Source of the DNA: Actinospica durhamensis
Lineage (GTDB): Bacteria; Actinomycetota; Actinomycetes; Streptomycetales; Catenulisporaceae
Assembly (NCBI RefSeq): GCF_018139695.1
Contig: NZ_JAGSOG010000025.1
Coordinates: 1 to 53,405, forward strand
Direction of reading: 5' to 3'
Length of the DNA: 53,405 nt
Below are positions 25,241 to 34,463 of the stretch, in pieces. The first letter of the stretch is position 1, and the number at the start of each line of letters is the position of its first letter. Under the pieces are notes generated by a model. That model worked only from the letters and a program-made list of their open reading frames with translations, made no database searches and was not told the origin of the DNA. Made by a program: the position numbers and the translations under genes.

Positions 25241-25423
25241 ATGAATGAGCAGAATTCCGATGAATTCAGGATCGAGCGGGACCTCGTGCGCGACGCGCGG
25301 GATCTGCCGCTCTCACGTCTGGCGGACTGCGAGTACGACGCCGCGCGCACGACCGTGGTGGATCGGCTGATCCGCACCGAGGCCGCCCGCGTGGCCGTCT
25401 CGGCGTTCAGCTCGTCGATCTGA
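25241..25423 (+). CDS. fxsA: FxSxx-COOH RiPP precursor peptide
   Basis: 60 residues. ATG 25241 lies six bases after GGGGAG; ATG 25238 is an alternative one codon earlier. The peptide ends ...VAVSAFSSSI, i.e. Phe-x-Ser-x-x-COOH, the defining C-terminus of FxsA precursors. The acidic/basic leader (DEFRIERDLVRDARDLPLSRLADCEYD) carries the LPLSRL segment expected to be read by the maturase. In this family the radical SAM enzyme links the Phe ring to the Ser beta-carbon, forming a three-residue cyclophane. The stop is 3 bases before the maturase start, so the gene pair is tightly coupled. Confidence 0.88.
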   Translation: MNEQNSDEFRIERDLVRDARDLPLSRLADCEYDAARTTVVDRLIRTEAARVAVSAFSSSI

Positions 25424-25426
25424 TCG

Positions 25427-27751
25427 GTGACCTCACCGCAGGCCTGGCCGATCAGCCAGTATGTGCTGAAGGTGCACAGCCGCTGCGACCTGGCGTGCGA
25501 CCACTGCTACATCTACATGCACGCCGACCAGGGCTGGCGCACCCAGCCGCACCGGATCGACGCGGACACGGTCGGCCAGGCCGGCGCGCGGATCGCGGAG
25601 CACGCCGCCGCGCACGCACTGGCGCGCGTGCACGTGATCCTGCACGGCGGTGAGCCGCTGCTCCTCGGCCAGACGGGTCTGGCCCGAGTGCTCGAGGAAC
25701 TGGTGCGCCGGATCGTGCCGGTCGCGCAGGTCGATCTCAGCATCCATACGAACGGGGTGCTGCTCGACGCGGACCTGTGTGAGGTGTTGAGCGAGTTCGG
25801 CGTCCGGGTGGGGCTCTCGCTCGACGGCGACCGCGCGGCCAACGACCGGCATCGGCGTTACGCGGACGGCCGGTCCAGCCACGCGGCGGTGCTGCGGGCG
25901 TCGGCGCTGTTGCGCACGCCGCGTTATCGGCACCTGTACGCGGGGATTCTGTGCACAGTGGACATCGCCAACGAGCCGGTCGCGGTCTACCGGGCGTTGC
26001 TCGAGGAGAGGCCGCCGCGCATCGATTTCCTGTTGCCGCACGCCACCTGGGACGACCCGCCGCCGCGGCCCGAGTCGCCTGCGACTCCCTACTCCGACTG
26101 GCTCGGCCGTATCTTCGACCTCTGGGTCGCCGACGGGCGCCGCGTTCCGATCCGGCTGTTCGAGTCGGTCGAGGCCGGGCTGCGGGGCGAGCGCAGCCTG
26201 ACCGAGGCCGTGGGCACCGACCCGGTGGATCTGCTCGTGATCGAGACGGACGGGACGTGGGAGCAGGTCGACTCGCTCAAGACCGCGTACGACGGCGCCG
26301 CCGCGACCGGCCTGAACGTGTTCGCGAACTCGGTCGACGAGGCGAGCGGGCACGCGGCGGTGGCGGCGCGCCAGCGCGGGACCGAGGCGCTGTGCGCGAC
26401 CTGCCGGGCCTGCCCGGTCGTCGAAGTCTGCGGCGGCGGCCTCTACACCCACCGCTACCGGACCGGCTCCGGCTTCGACAACCCGTCTGTGTACTGCGAC
26501 GATCTGCTGACACTGATCACCCGCGTCGACGCGGCGAGCACTCCCCCGCCGCGGCGGCGGAACGCGGTCGCCGCCATGGGGGCCACTGGAGCCACGGCCG
26601 GCGCCGCGGGCCCGGTGCCCGAGGACCTCGCCCGCATCGCGGCCGGCCCGGTCGGCGCGGACGTCGTCGGACGGATGGCCGAGACCCAGGAGTCGCTGAC
26701 CCGGACGCTGTTCGCCCAGGTCGGCGCGATGACCGCGGGCGGCGCGGCGGGCGGTCCGGGGAGCGCGGCGGCCTGGGAGCTGCTGTGCGACCTTGACCAG
26801 CAGTCCCCTGAGTCGGTACGGGCGATCCACCGGCATCCCCATGCGCGCGGTTGGGCCGTGCGCATGCTCGACCCGGCCCCCGGCACCGACAGCACCAGGG
26901 ACCTGATGCAGCTCTCGGCCTTCGCCGCGGCCGTCGCCGTCCGGGCCGAGGCCGACGCGGACCTCGCGCTGCCCGTCGAGGGCGGAAGGCTGTATCTGCC
27001 CACGCTCGGCACGGCGGTGGTCTCCGGCGAAGGCACGTCAGCACACTTCACGGTGCGCAACGGGAAGCTCGAGACCTGCGATCAGTGGATCTCCACCCGG
27101 ATCGTGCGGACGGACGGTTACGATCTCGCGCTCGAGGAGTGGGACCCCTACCGCGACTGCTACGACGTACCGCCGGCGCAACCGCTGTCGCAGAGCGAGG
27201 ATCAAGCCTGGGAGCAGTTGCTCACCGAAGCGTTCGCCCTGCTTCGCCGCACGGCTCCCGCGCACGCCGGACAGCTGCGTGCCGCGTTGCGTTCCGTCGT
27301 CCCGCTGGCACCCGATCCGACCGGCAAGGAGCGCAGCGCCACCTATCGGCACGCCTTCGGGTCGGTCGCCGTCGCGTTGCCCGACACGGCCGCGGCGCTC
27401 GCGCTGCTCCTGGTGCACGAGGTCCAGCACCTGCTCCTCGACGCCGTCCTCGACCTCTGCGATCTGATCGACCCGGCGTACGGTCGGCGGCTGAGGGTGG
27501 CGTGGCGGTCGGATCCGCGTCCGGCGACCGGAGTCCTGCAGGGGGCGTTCGCCCATGTGGCGATGGCCGAGGTCCATGCGGCCATGGACGGCACGGCTCC
27601 GGGAGCCGCGGCCTCGGCCCGGCGTTTCGCGACCTGGTCGGCGCAGGCCCTGGACGCGTTGCGCGCCGATCGCGCGCTGACGCCGTGGGGCGAGCGATTC
27701 GCGGGAGCGCTCGCCGATCGGGCACGTCGCGTCCTGCGCGAATCGAACTGA
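25427..27751 (+). CDS. fxsB: FxsB-type radical SAM/SPASM cyclophane maturase fused to an HExxH domain
   Basis: 774 residues. The [4Fe-4S]-SAM site is Cys20-x3-Cys24-x2-Cys27 (RCDLACDHCYIY). A SPASM-type cluster region has Cys323, 326, 329, 335 and 357. The N-terminal half should install the Phe-Ser cyclophane on FxsA. Residues ~400-774 are a second domain with H664-E-V-Q-H668 and the downstream WRSDPRPATGVLQGAFAHVAMAEVH typical of HExxH peptide-modification proteins, some of which are described as alpha-ketoglutarate-dependent beta-hydroxylases. The HExxH is intact here, so a second tailoring step is possible. Fusion versus separate genes varies between fxs loci. Confidence 0.9.
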   Translation: MTSPQAWPISQYVLKVHSRCDLACDHCYIYMHADQGWRTQPHRIDADTVGQAGARIAEHAAAHALARVHVILHGGEPLLLGQTGLARVLEELVRRIVPVAQVDLSIHTNGVLLDADLCEVLSEFGVRVGLSLDGDRAANDRHRRYADGRSSHAAVLRASALLRTPRYRHLYAGILCTVDIANEPVAVYRALLEERPPRIDFLLPHATWDDPPPRPESPATPYSDWLGRIFDLWVADGRRVPIRLFESVEAGLRGERSLTEAVGTDPVDLLVIETDGTWEQVDSLKTAYDGAAATGLNVFANSVDEASGHAAVAARQRGTEALCATCRACPVVEVCGGGLYTHRYRTGSGFDNPSVYCDDLLTLITRVDAASTPPPRRRNAVAAMGATGATAGAAGPVPEDLARIAAGPVGADVVGRMAETQESLTRTLFAQVGAMTAGGAAGGPGSAAAWELLCDLDQQSPESVRAIHRHPHARGWAVRMLDPAPGTDSTRDLMQLSAFAAAVAVRAEADADLALPVEGGRLYLPTLGTAVVSGEGTSAHFTVRNGKLETCDQWISTRIVRTDGYDLALEEWDPYRDCYDVPPAQPLSQSEDQAWEQLLTEAFALLRRTAPAHAGQLRAALRSVVPLAPDPTGKERSATYRHAFGSVAVALPDTAAALALLLVHEVQHLLLDAVLDLCDLIDPAYGRRLRVAWRSDPRPATGVLQGAFAHVAMAEVHAAMDGTAPGAAASARRFATWSAQALDALRADRALTPWGERFAGALADRARRVLRESN

Positions 27752-27847
27752 CCGACGCCGATGCGGCGGGAACACGGAAACCACACAGTTCGGACGCGTA
27801 TCGCCACCAGAGCCCTTACACTGCTGGCGAGGGGAGGTGAGCGGCCG

Positions 27848-28165
27848 ATGGCACTGACCGCGCAGGCCATGCGCTCGGGCCGCGACTGGGAGCGCGAGAT
27901 CCTGCGCGCGGTGGGCAGCTGCCAGGTGTTCGTGGACTTGCGTTCGAACCCTTATTCGCATAGCCCGTGGTGCGGCCGGGAGTGGACCGCGTTCACCCGC
28001 AGGCGCTGCTGGAGCCGCACCACCCGGGAGCGGACCGCGACCAACGCGGCGGTGTGGTGGCTCGCGCGCGAGGTCGAGGACAAGTTTCAGGAGTACTGGG
28101 TGGAGCCCGAGATCTCGGCGAGCCATCACGTGCTCACGGACATGTTCAGTGCGGGGGCAGCATGA
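27848..28165 (+). CDS. Small truncated TIR-like protein (FxsC fragment/paralogue)
   Basis: 105 residues from ATG 27848, preceded by GGAGGT nine bases upstream; an ATG at 27761 gives a longer form. Residues ~18-52 (REILRAVGSCQVFV, then SPWCGREWTAFTRR) match the C-terminal half of the TIR-like domain in the next gene (ITDALGEAEVFV, SWPGREWSCFTSR). The N-terminal strand (YFFLSYAH) and the FxsC-specific C-terminal domain are missing. Its stop overlaps the fxsC start (ATGA), so translation is coupled. It may be a decayed duplication that still has good ribosome signals, or a functional small adaptor. Confidence 0.65.
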   Translation: MALTAQAMRSGRDWEREILRAVGSCQVFVDLRSNPYSHSPWCGREWTAFTRRRCWSRTTRERTATNAAVWWLAREVEDKFQEYWVEPEISASHHVLTDMFSAGAA

Positions 28166-29406
28166 GCGACACGGCTGTGGACACCCGTACGAAGACCTAC
28201 TTCTTCCTCAGCTACGCGCACACCGCGCCGCTGGCCGACGCCCGGCAGGCACCGGTCGACCACTGGGTCAAGGCCCTGTTCGATGACCTCTCGGACGCGG
28301 TGCGCGAGGCCGGCGCGCGGTCCCCGTCCAGGGAGGTCGGGTTCTTCGACGGGCTGGTGGCGGCCGGTGAGGACTCGCGCGAGCGGATCACCGACGCGCT
28401 GGGCGAAGCCGAGGTCTTCGTGCCGCTGTGCTCGCGCGGCTACTTCTCGATGTCCTGGCCGGGGCGCGAGTGGAGCTGCTTCACCTCCCGGCTGATCGGA
28501 CGGCCCGGCGAGCAGGTGCGGCGGCACATCGCGCCGGTGCTGTGGGCGCCGCTGTCCCGGTCGCAGCGCATGCCCGGCGACGTGGATCCGCTGCGGCTGG
28601 CCCCGGACCGGCGCGAGTACACGGACAACGGGCTGCGCGCGCTGAACATGCTCTCGCGCTACCGGCCGACCTACCGGGACGTGATCGGGCGGCTGGCCCG
28701 GGAGATCGTCACGGCGGTGCGCGAATGCCCGCTGGGCACCGCGAAGGTGCGCCCGGTCAACGCCTTCCCGAGCGCGTTCCACGGGCAGGACACCACGGAG
28801 GACTTCGCCGTCGTGGTCGCCGCCCCGACCACGGACACGCTGCCGGACGGACGCGAGGACGGCGCCTACGGCACCCGGGCCACCGACTGGCGCCCGTTCG
28901 GCGACCGGGAGCAGCTGAGCCTGGCCGACCACGCGGTCGGCATCGCCGAACGCCTGAGCTTCAGCACCCGGGTGCTGGCCGCCGCCGACGCCGGGCGCAT
29001 CCCGGCGCACACGCCCGCGGTCGTGCTGATCGATCCGTGGGTCACCCGGGATCCGAAGCAGCTGGCCGACCTGCGGCGGATGTTCGAGGGCGAACGCGGG
29101 CGCTGGACGCTGCCGCTGATCGTGCTCGACCGGGCCGACCACCAGTCCGAGGGCGACCGTACCCGGCTGCTCGACGACGTGGAACGTGTCCTCGCCGACG
29201 CGGGCGCGTTAACCAGCGAGACCGCCCAGCGCGGTGCCCGCGGGGTCGCGAGCATGGAGGAGTTCGCCGAGGTGATGCCGGTGTGGGTGACGGAGGCGGA
29301 GCGGCAGTACATCACGCACAGCGGCGACCTGCGCCCGAGCGAGAAGGCCCCGCCGGGAGGCGGCCGGGGTATCCGGGAACCCGACGGCACACGAGAGCGA
29401 CCATGA
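28162..29406 (+). CDS. fxsC: TIR-like protein FxsC
   Basis: 414 residues; ATG 28162 overlaps the upstream stop and the TGA overlaps the fxsT ATG. The TIR-like domain starts with YFFLSYAHTAPLAD (residues ~13-26), has VGFFDGLVAAGEDSRERI and AEVFVPLCSRGYF, and SWPGREWSCF (~residue 100). The second half (VVVAAPTTDTLPDGRED... and FSTRVLAAADAGRIPAHTPAVVLIDPW) fits the C-terminal domain that defines FxsC proteins. No catalytic Glu of NADase-type TIRs is obvious. It likely acts as an adaptor or signalling partner of FxsT and the modified peptide. Confidence 0.88.
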   Translation: MSDTAVDTRTKTYFFLSYAHTAPLADARQAPVDHWVKALFDDLSDAVREAGARSPSREVGFFDGLVAAGEDSRERITDALGEAEVFVPLCSRGYFSMSWPGREWSCFTSRLIGRPGEQVRRHIAPVLWAPLSRSQRMPGDVDPLRLAPDRREYTDNGLRALNMLSRYRPTYRDVIGRLAREIVTAVRECPLGTAKVRPVNAFPSAFHGQDTTEDFAVVVAAPTTDTLPDGREDGAYGTRATDWRPFGDREQLSLADHAVGIAERLSFSTRVLAAADAGRIPAHTPAVVLIDPWVTRDPKQLADLRRMFEGERGRWTLPLIVLDRADHQSEGDRTRLLDDVERVLADAGALTSETAQRGARGVASMEEFAEVMPVWVTEAERQYITHSGDLRPSEKAPPGGGRGIREPDGTRERP

Positions 29407-32400
29407 CTGACACGCGAACCGGAGAGATCGTCACCTTCTACTCCTTCAAGGGCGGCACCGGGCGCACCATGGCGCTGGCGAACGTGGCGTGGATCCTCGC
29501 GTCCGGCGGCAAACGCGTGCTGACCGTGGACTGGGATCTGGAGGCGCCCGGCCTGCACGAGTTCTTCCACCCGTTCCTGCGCTCCGAGGTGGTGCGCGAC
29601 ACCCCGGGCGTGATCGATCTGATCGGCGAGTACAAGGCGGCCGTCCTGGACGGGGCCAGGGACGGGGCCAAGACCCCGCACCTGATCGAGGACGTCGCGG
29701 CCTTCGCCCGGATCGAGCCGTTCGCGGTCTCCCTGGAGTGGGAGTTCCCCGACGGCGGGACCCTGGACTTCATGTCCAGCGGGCGGCAGAACGACGACTA
29801 CACCACGCAGGTCGGCAGCCTGGACTGGGACAACTTCTACGCCCTGCTGGGCGGCAGCAACCTGCTGCGGGCGCTGCGCGCGGAGATGAAGCGCACGTAC
29901 GACTACGTGCTCATCGACAGCCGCACCGGTTTCAGCGACACCTCGGACATCTGCATCGGCCACCTGCCCGACACCCTGGTGGACTGCTTCACCTTCAGCA
30001 CCCAGTCCATCCGCGGCGCGGCCCAGGCCGCGCACAAGGTCACCACGCAGGTGGCCGGGGACCGGAAGATCAGAGTCCTGCCCGTGCCGATGCGGGTGGA
30101 GAACGCGGAGAAGCGCAAGGCCGACGCGGGACGCGCGCTGGCCAAGGCGCTGTTCGCCGACCTGCCGACCGGGCTCGACACGGTGGCGCGCACCGACTAC
30201 TGGAGCCGGGTCGAGATCCCCTACCAGGCCTTCTACGCGTTCGAGGAGACCCTGGCCGTCTTCGCGGACGAGGCGCCCGGGCCGCTGACGCTGCTCGGTG
30301 CCTACCAGCGGCTGGCCGACGTGGTCAGCCACGGCGAGGTCACCGCGCTGGCGAAGATGGATCCGCGGGTGCGCGAGCACTGGAGCGACCGGTTCGAGCG
30401 CCGCCCCTCCACCCGGGTCGAGGAGGTGTGGCTCGACTTCGAGCCCGAAGACGAGATCTGGGCCGAGTGGATCGAGGCGGTGCTGGTCAAGGCCGGGATC
30501 AAGGTGTCGGCCCCGCCGGCCGCGGACGCCGCCGACGCGGGCGGGAACGGCCCGGGCACCGACCCGACCGTGCTCGCCATCGTCTCTCCGGCGTACCGCG
30601 AGGCGCGCCGGGGCACGCGGGCGCCGAGCCGGGGGGCCACCGGGCCGCGCCGTCCGGCCGGCGTGCGCGCCCTCTACATCTCGGACCAGCGGCCGCTGGA
30701 CCGGCTCGCCACCGTGGATTCGCAGTACGTGGTCAGGCTGGAGCCGGCCGAGGCGGCGTACCGCATCACCCGGCTGCTCGGCGCCGATCCGCTCTCCCCC
30801 GCGGCCCTGGCCGGGCTGGCCGAGCGCTATCCCGAGAACGAGCCGCGGGTGGTGGAGAAGCTGCTCGGCCGCAACGGCCGGTTCACCGGCCGGACCGAGG
30901 ATCTCCGGGCCCTGCGATCCGCGCTGCGCTCCTCCCGCACGGCGGTGGTGGGCCAGCTGGAACGGGGCCAGGGCGCCGGCCCGGTCGCGGTGGGCGGCAT
31001 GGGCGGTGTGGGCAAGACGCAGCTCGCCCTCGAGTACGCGCACCGCTACCGTTCCCAGTACGACATGATCTGCTGGGTCTCGGCCGGCCAGCCCCAGTTC
31101 GTGGACGCCGCCATGGTCGACCTGGCCCGGGTGATGACCGAGCGGATGGGCGCGAACGTCGGCGTGCAGACCGGCATCCCGGGCACCGAGATCGCGCAGA
31201 ACCTGGTGCGGGCGCTCGGGCGCGGGGAGCCGACCGACCGCTGGCTGCTGATCTTCGACAACGCGGAGGATCCGGCCAGCGTGCGCCCGTTCCTGCCGCG
31301 CGGCGAGTGCGGCCACATCATCGTCACCTCGCGCGACCGCTCCTGGGGCCAGGAGGGCGCGCATCCGCTTGACCTGAACGTCTTCACCCGCCAGGAGAGC
31401 ATCAGGCACCTGCGGGAGCGGGCGAAGCGGCCGCCGACGGACGAGGAGGCCTACCGCGTCGCGGAGTGGCTCGGCGACTTCCCGCTGGCCATCGACATCA
31501 CCGTCGCCTGGCTGACCGAGACCGGCAACAGCGTGCAGTACCTGCTCGAGCACTACGAGCGCCACGGAACGCGTCCGGTGCCGGGTGGGCCGTTCGAGGG
31601 CGGCGGCCCGGCGATGTCGTGGAGCCTGGCGCTGGACCAGGTGGCGCACAACTCCCCCGCGGCCTACCGGCTGCTCGAGCTGTGCGCGATCATGTCCTCC
31701 GACGGCGTGGCGCTGGATCTGCTCTACAGCTCGGAGATGGCCACCGCGCTGACCCGGCTCGGGCCCGAGGCGGTCGAGGACGGCGACGTGGCCCGGCTGG
31801 TGCAGCAACTGAACCGGTTCGCCCTGATCAAGCTGGACCCGGCCGACCGGCAGCTGCAGATCCACCGGCTGCTGCAGGACGCCATCCAGCGCCGCACCTC
31901 GGACGAGGAGGCCGAGCGGATCCGGCGCGAGGTGCACTGGCTGTTGGCCGAATGGACCACCGAGGGCGACCCGGACGAGCAGCGCACCTGGGCCAGGTAC
32001 CGGATGCTCTGGCCGCACCTGGACCTGGAGAAGGTGCGCACCGCGGAAAGCGAGCTCGAGAGCGTGCGCAATCTGCAGATCGACCGGGTCCGCTACCAGT
32101 GGATCCGCGGCGACCTGCCCGGCGCCCTGCTGACGGCGGAACGCGCCGAAGCCGTCTGGAGCGCGGCGATCGCGGCGAATCCGTCCGAGCGCGAGGTCCG
32201 GGTACTGCGACGCCAGCTGCTGCACCTGCGCTTCAACAAGGCCAACGCCCTGCGATCGAGCGGCCTGATCGAGGACGCCTACGGTCTAGACCGCGCGGTG
32301 CTGGAGGAGCAGCGGCAGCTGCTCGGGCCGCGGCACCGGCACACGCTGATGACGGCCGGAGGCCTGGCCGCGGACCTGCGGGCGCTGGGCAGCTACGACG

Positions 32401-33413
32401 AGGCGCTGCGGCTGTCCCGGGAGACCTACGACGCCTGGCTGGAGGACTACGGCCCGGACTACCGCCGCTCCGTGGACGCCGCGAACAACCTGGCCGTCTC
32501 GCTGCGCCTGGTCGGCTCCTTCGACGAGGCCCGCGACCTGGACGAGATCGCCTTCGAATGGCGCAACAGCGTCCTGTCGAGCACCCATGAGCGGACCCTG
32601 AGTTCAGCGAACTGCATCGGCCTTGACCTGCGCGAGTCCGGGCGCTACCAGGAGGCGGTCACCCGGCTGCGCGAAGCCTTCGACATCGCCCGGTACGCGG
32701 TCGAGCCGAGCGTGCGCGTGACGCTGCAGATCCAGGTCAACCTCGCCTCGTCGCTGCGGGCGATCGGGCAGGTGGAGGAGGCCGGGCGGCTGCTGGACGA
32801 GGCGAACGAGCGGTTCGAGGCGCAGTTCTCCGAGCGCGACCCGGACCGGCTGGTGTGTCGGCTGAGCGTGGCCAACAACCGTTACGCGGCCGAGGACGTC
32901 GAGGGGGCGGAGCGGGAACTGAGCTCCCTGCTGGCCCGGCTGCGCGGCGTGGACGGCTTCGGTCCGCTGCACCCGCTGACGCTGCTGGCGGCGAACAACC
33001 GCGCCGCGGTGCTGCGGGCGCTGGGCGCCGGCAGCCAGGCGCTGGAGGCGGCGCGCGAGACCAGGGACCTGTTCATCCAGGCGGTCGGGGACAAGCATCC
33101 GTACACCCTCGCCGCCGCCATGAACCTCGCGGTCTGCCTGGCCGAATCGGGCGCCCTGCAGGCGGCCAGGGAGCTGGACGCGCACACGGTCGAGGCCCTC
33201 TCCGAGCTGCTCGGGGCGGAACATCCGGACACCCTGCGCGCGCGGGCCAACCTCGCGCTGACCAGGATCGACCGGAACGAGCCCGGCGCCACCGAGGACC
33301 TGCGCGAGATCACCGCGATCCTCGGCCAGCAGCTCGGCCGCGTCCACCCCACCATGTCCGCGCTGCAGAAGGGGCGCCGCGCCCACCGGCTGCTGGACGG
33401 GCAGCCGATCTGA
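29403..33413 (+). CDS. fxsT: FxSxx-COOH system tetratricopeptide protein FxsT (ParA-like/NB-ARC/TPR)
   Basis: 1336 residues from ATG 29403 (ATGA overlap with fxsC). Domain order: a CobQ/ParA-like ATPase with deviant Walker A FKGGTGRT (residues 15-22) and VLTVDWDLEAPG; a short TIR-like segment (~339-400, VEEVWLDFEPEDEIWAEWIE, VLAIVSPAY); an NB-ARC STAND ATPase with VGGMGGVGKTQLALEYA (~530), LLIFDNAED (~617) and IIVTSRDRSW; then TPR repeats from ~900 to the end (NNLAVSLRLVGSFDEARDL and similar). The STAND-TPR architecture implies nucleotide-gated oligomerisation upon sensing. It is the last gene of the operon, facing a convergent hydrolase. Confidence 0.9.
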   Translation: MTDTRTGEIVTFYSFKGGTGRTMALANVAWILASGGKRVLTVDWDLEAPGLHEFFHPFLRSEVVRDTPGVIDLIGEYKAAVLDGARDGAKTPHLIEDVAAFARIEPFAVSLEWEFPDGGTLDFMSSGRQNDDYTTQVGSLDWDNFYALLGGSNLLRALRAEMKRTYDYVLIDSRTGFSDTSDICIGHLPDTLVDCFTFSTQSIRGAAQAAHKVTTQVAGDRKIRVLPVPMRVENAEKRKADAGRALAKALFADLPTGLDTVARTDYWSRVEIPYQAFYAFEETLAVFADEAPGPLTLLGAYQRLADVVSHGEVTALAKMDPRVREHWSDRFERRPSTRVEEVWLDFEPEDEIWAEWIEAVLVKAGIKVSAPPAADAADAGGNGPGTDPTVLAIVSPAYREARRGTRAPSRGATGPRRPAGVRALYISDQRPLDRLATVDSQYVVRLEPAEAAYRITRLLGADPLSPAALAGLAERYPENEPRVVEKLLGRNGRFTGRTEDLRALRSALRSSRTAVVGQLERGQGAGPVAVGGMGGVGKTQLALEYAHRYRSQYDMICWVSAGQPQFVDAAMVDLARVMTERMGANVGVQTGIPGTEIAQNLVRALGRGEPTDRWLLIFDNAEDPASVRPFLPRGECGHIIVTSRDRSWGQEGAHPLDLNVFTRQESIRHLRERAKRPPTDEEAYRVAEWLGDFPLAIDITVAWLTETGNSVQYLLEHYERHGTRPVPGGPFEGGGPAMSWSLALDQVAHNSPAAYRLLELCAIMSSDGVALDLLYSSEMATALTRLGPEAVEDGDVARLVQQLNRFALIKLDPADRQLQIHRLLQDAIQRRTSDEEAERIRREVHWLLAEWTTEGDPDEQRTWARYRMLWPHLDLEKVRTAESELESVRNLQIDRVRYQWIRGDLPGALLTAERAEAVWSAAIAANPSEREVRVLRRQLLHLRFNKANALRSSGLIEDAYGLDRAVLEEQRQLLGPRHRHTLMTAGGLAADLRALGSYDEALRLSRETYDAWLEDYGPDYRRSVDAANNLAVSLRLVGSFDEARDLDEIAFEWRNSVLSSTHERTLSSANCIGLDLRESGRYQEAVTRLREAFDIARYAVEPSVRVTLQIQVNLASSLRAIGQVEEAGRLLDEANERFEAQFSERDPDRLVCRLSVANNRYAAEDVEGAERELSSLLARLRGVDGFGPLHPLTLLAANNRAAVLRALGAGSQALEAARETRDLFIQAVGDKHPYTLAAAMNLAVCLAESGALQAARELDAHTVEALSELLGAEHPDTLRARANLALTRIDRNEPGATEDLREITAILGQQLGRVHPTMSALQKGRRAHRLLDGQPI

Positions 33414-33476
33414 CGCGGGCCCGACGCGACGGGCGGGCCCGGGCCAGACCGGGCGCCGCCGTAGCGGGGCTGGACG

Positions 33477-33497
33477 GTCACACGGCGTTCGCGTGAC
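33477..33497. terminator. Hairpin in the convergent spacer after fxsT
   Basis: GTCACACG and CGCGTGAC (7 of 8 pairs) around GCGTT, inside the 90-base spacer between fxsT and the minus-strand hydrolase. A moderate candidate for a bidirectional terminator. Confidence 0.4.
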
Positions 33498-33503
33498 GGG
33501 GCG

Positions 33504-34463
33504 TCAGCGGCGGGAGTGGCGCCTGGCGTTGCGGCTGAGCCAGCCCAGCGCCTCGGGCAGGATCTCCATCGCCCCGAAGTGGGCGATGCCGCTCTCGATC
33601 CGCACCGCGACGCTGTCGGCGTCCATCCGCGTCTCGCGCAGCCGGTCGGCCAGCCACTCGGTGTGCGCCACCGGCACGAACCGGTCGTCCATGCCGTGCC
33701 ACAGCAGCACCGGGCAGGTGACCCGGCTGAGTTTGAAGCCCCAGTTGCTGCGCAGCGCCAAGGCGTCGTCGATCCAGCCCTGGCCGCCGTCGCGCACGGC
33801 CTCGGCGTAGGTGTCGGTCAGCAGCGTGCGCAGGGCCGGGCTCTCCACGACGCGCCGGTCCGACGGGGCGAGATCCCCGCGCAGCTGGGTGATCATGCTG
33901 GCCGGGTTCTCGGCCACCTCGTTCGCGCGGGCCTGGAGCACCGCGGTGAGCACCAGTTCGCTCTCGTCCGCGACCTGGCGGTCCGCCGCGGAGTACGCCT
34001 CCTGATTCGAGTCGACCATGCCCTCGAACCACTCGAGCCCCTGGGCGTCCGAGGGGGCCGAGCCGACCAGCACGGCGGCGCCGGTGACCCGTTCCGGGGC
34101 ATACGCGGCGACGGCGAGCGCGTGCGGACCGCCCGCGGAGCGCCCCACCACGGCGTACTCCTCGATCCCGAGTTCGTTCGCGATCGCGACGACGTCCGCG
34201 CCGGCGTCGAAGACGGAGCGGTGCCGGCTGCGTGAGGACTGTCCGTAGCCCGGCCGGTCGTAGGACACGAGCCTGATGCCGAGCCGGTAGAGGACGAAGT
34301 CGCGCGGACGCGGCCCGAGCCGGCTGCCCGGCATGCCGTGCATGAGGAAGACGGTGAGGGCATGGGGATCCGGATCACCGACCACGTCGACGGCCAGGCG
34401 CCGCCCGTCGGCCGAACGCACGACGAGCGTGGGTTGCGGTGCGTCCCGCTCGTCGTCAGCCAT
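33504..34463 (-). CDS. Alpha/beta hydrolase
   Basis: 319 residues from ATG 34463 (AAGGG ten bases upstream). Canonical fold: VFLMHGMPGSRLGPRPRD (oxyanion loop), YDRPGYGQS, nucleophile Ser in VVGRSAGGPHALA, Asp in LLWHGMDDRFVPV and a C-terminal His in GIAHFGAM. The nucleophile elbow GRSAGG is unusual but still G-x-S-x-G. No signal peptide. It stands alone and converges with the fxs operon, so a role in peptide release is possible but not indicated by sequence. Confidence 0.88.
   Translation of the reverse strand: MADDERDAPQPTLVVRSADGRRLAVDVVGDPDPHALTVFLMHGMPGSRLGPRPRDFVLYRLGIRLVSYDRPGYGQSSRSRHRSVFDAGADVVAIANELGIEEYAVVGRSAGGPHALAVAAYAPERVTGAAVLVGSAPSDAQGLEWFEGMVDSNQEAYSAADRQVADESELVLTAVLQARANEVAENPASMITQLRGDLAPSDRRVVESPALRTLLTDTYAEAVRDGGQGWIDDALALRSNWGFKLSRVTCPVLLWHGMDDRFVPVAHTEWLADRLRETRMDADSVAVRIESGIAHFGAMEILPEALGWLSRNARRHSRR

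Noticed and set aside
28866-32225. Long open minus-strand frame opposite fxsC/fxsT
   Set aside because: Shadow of the coding strand; no domain or ribosome site.
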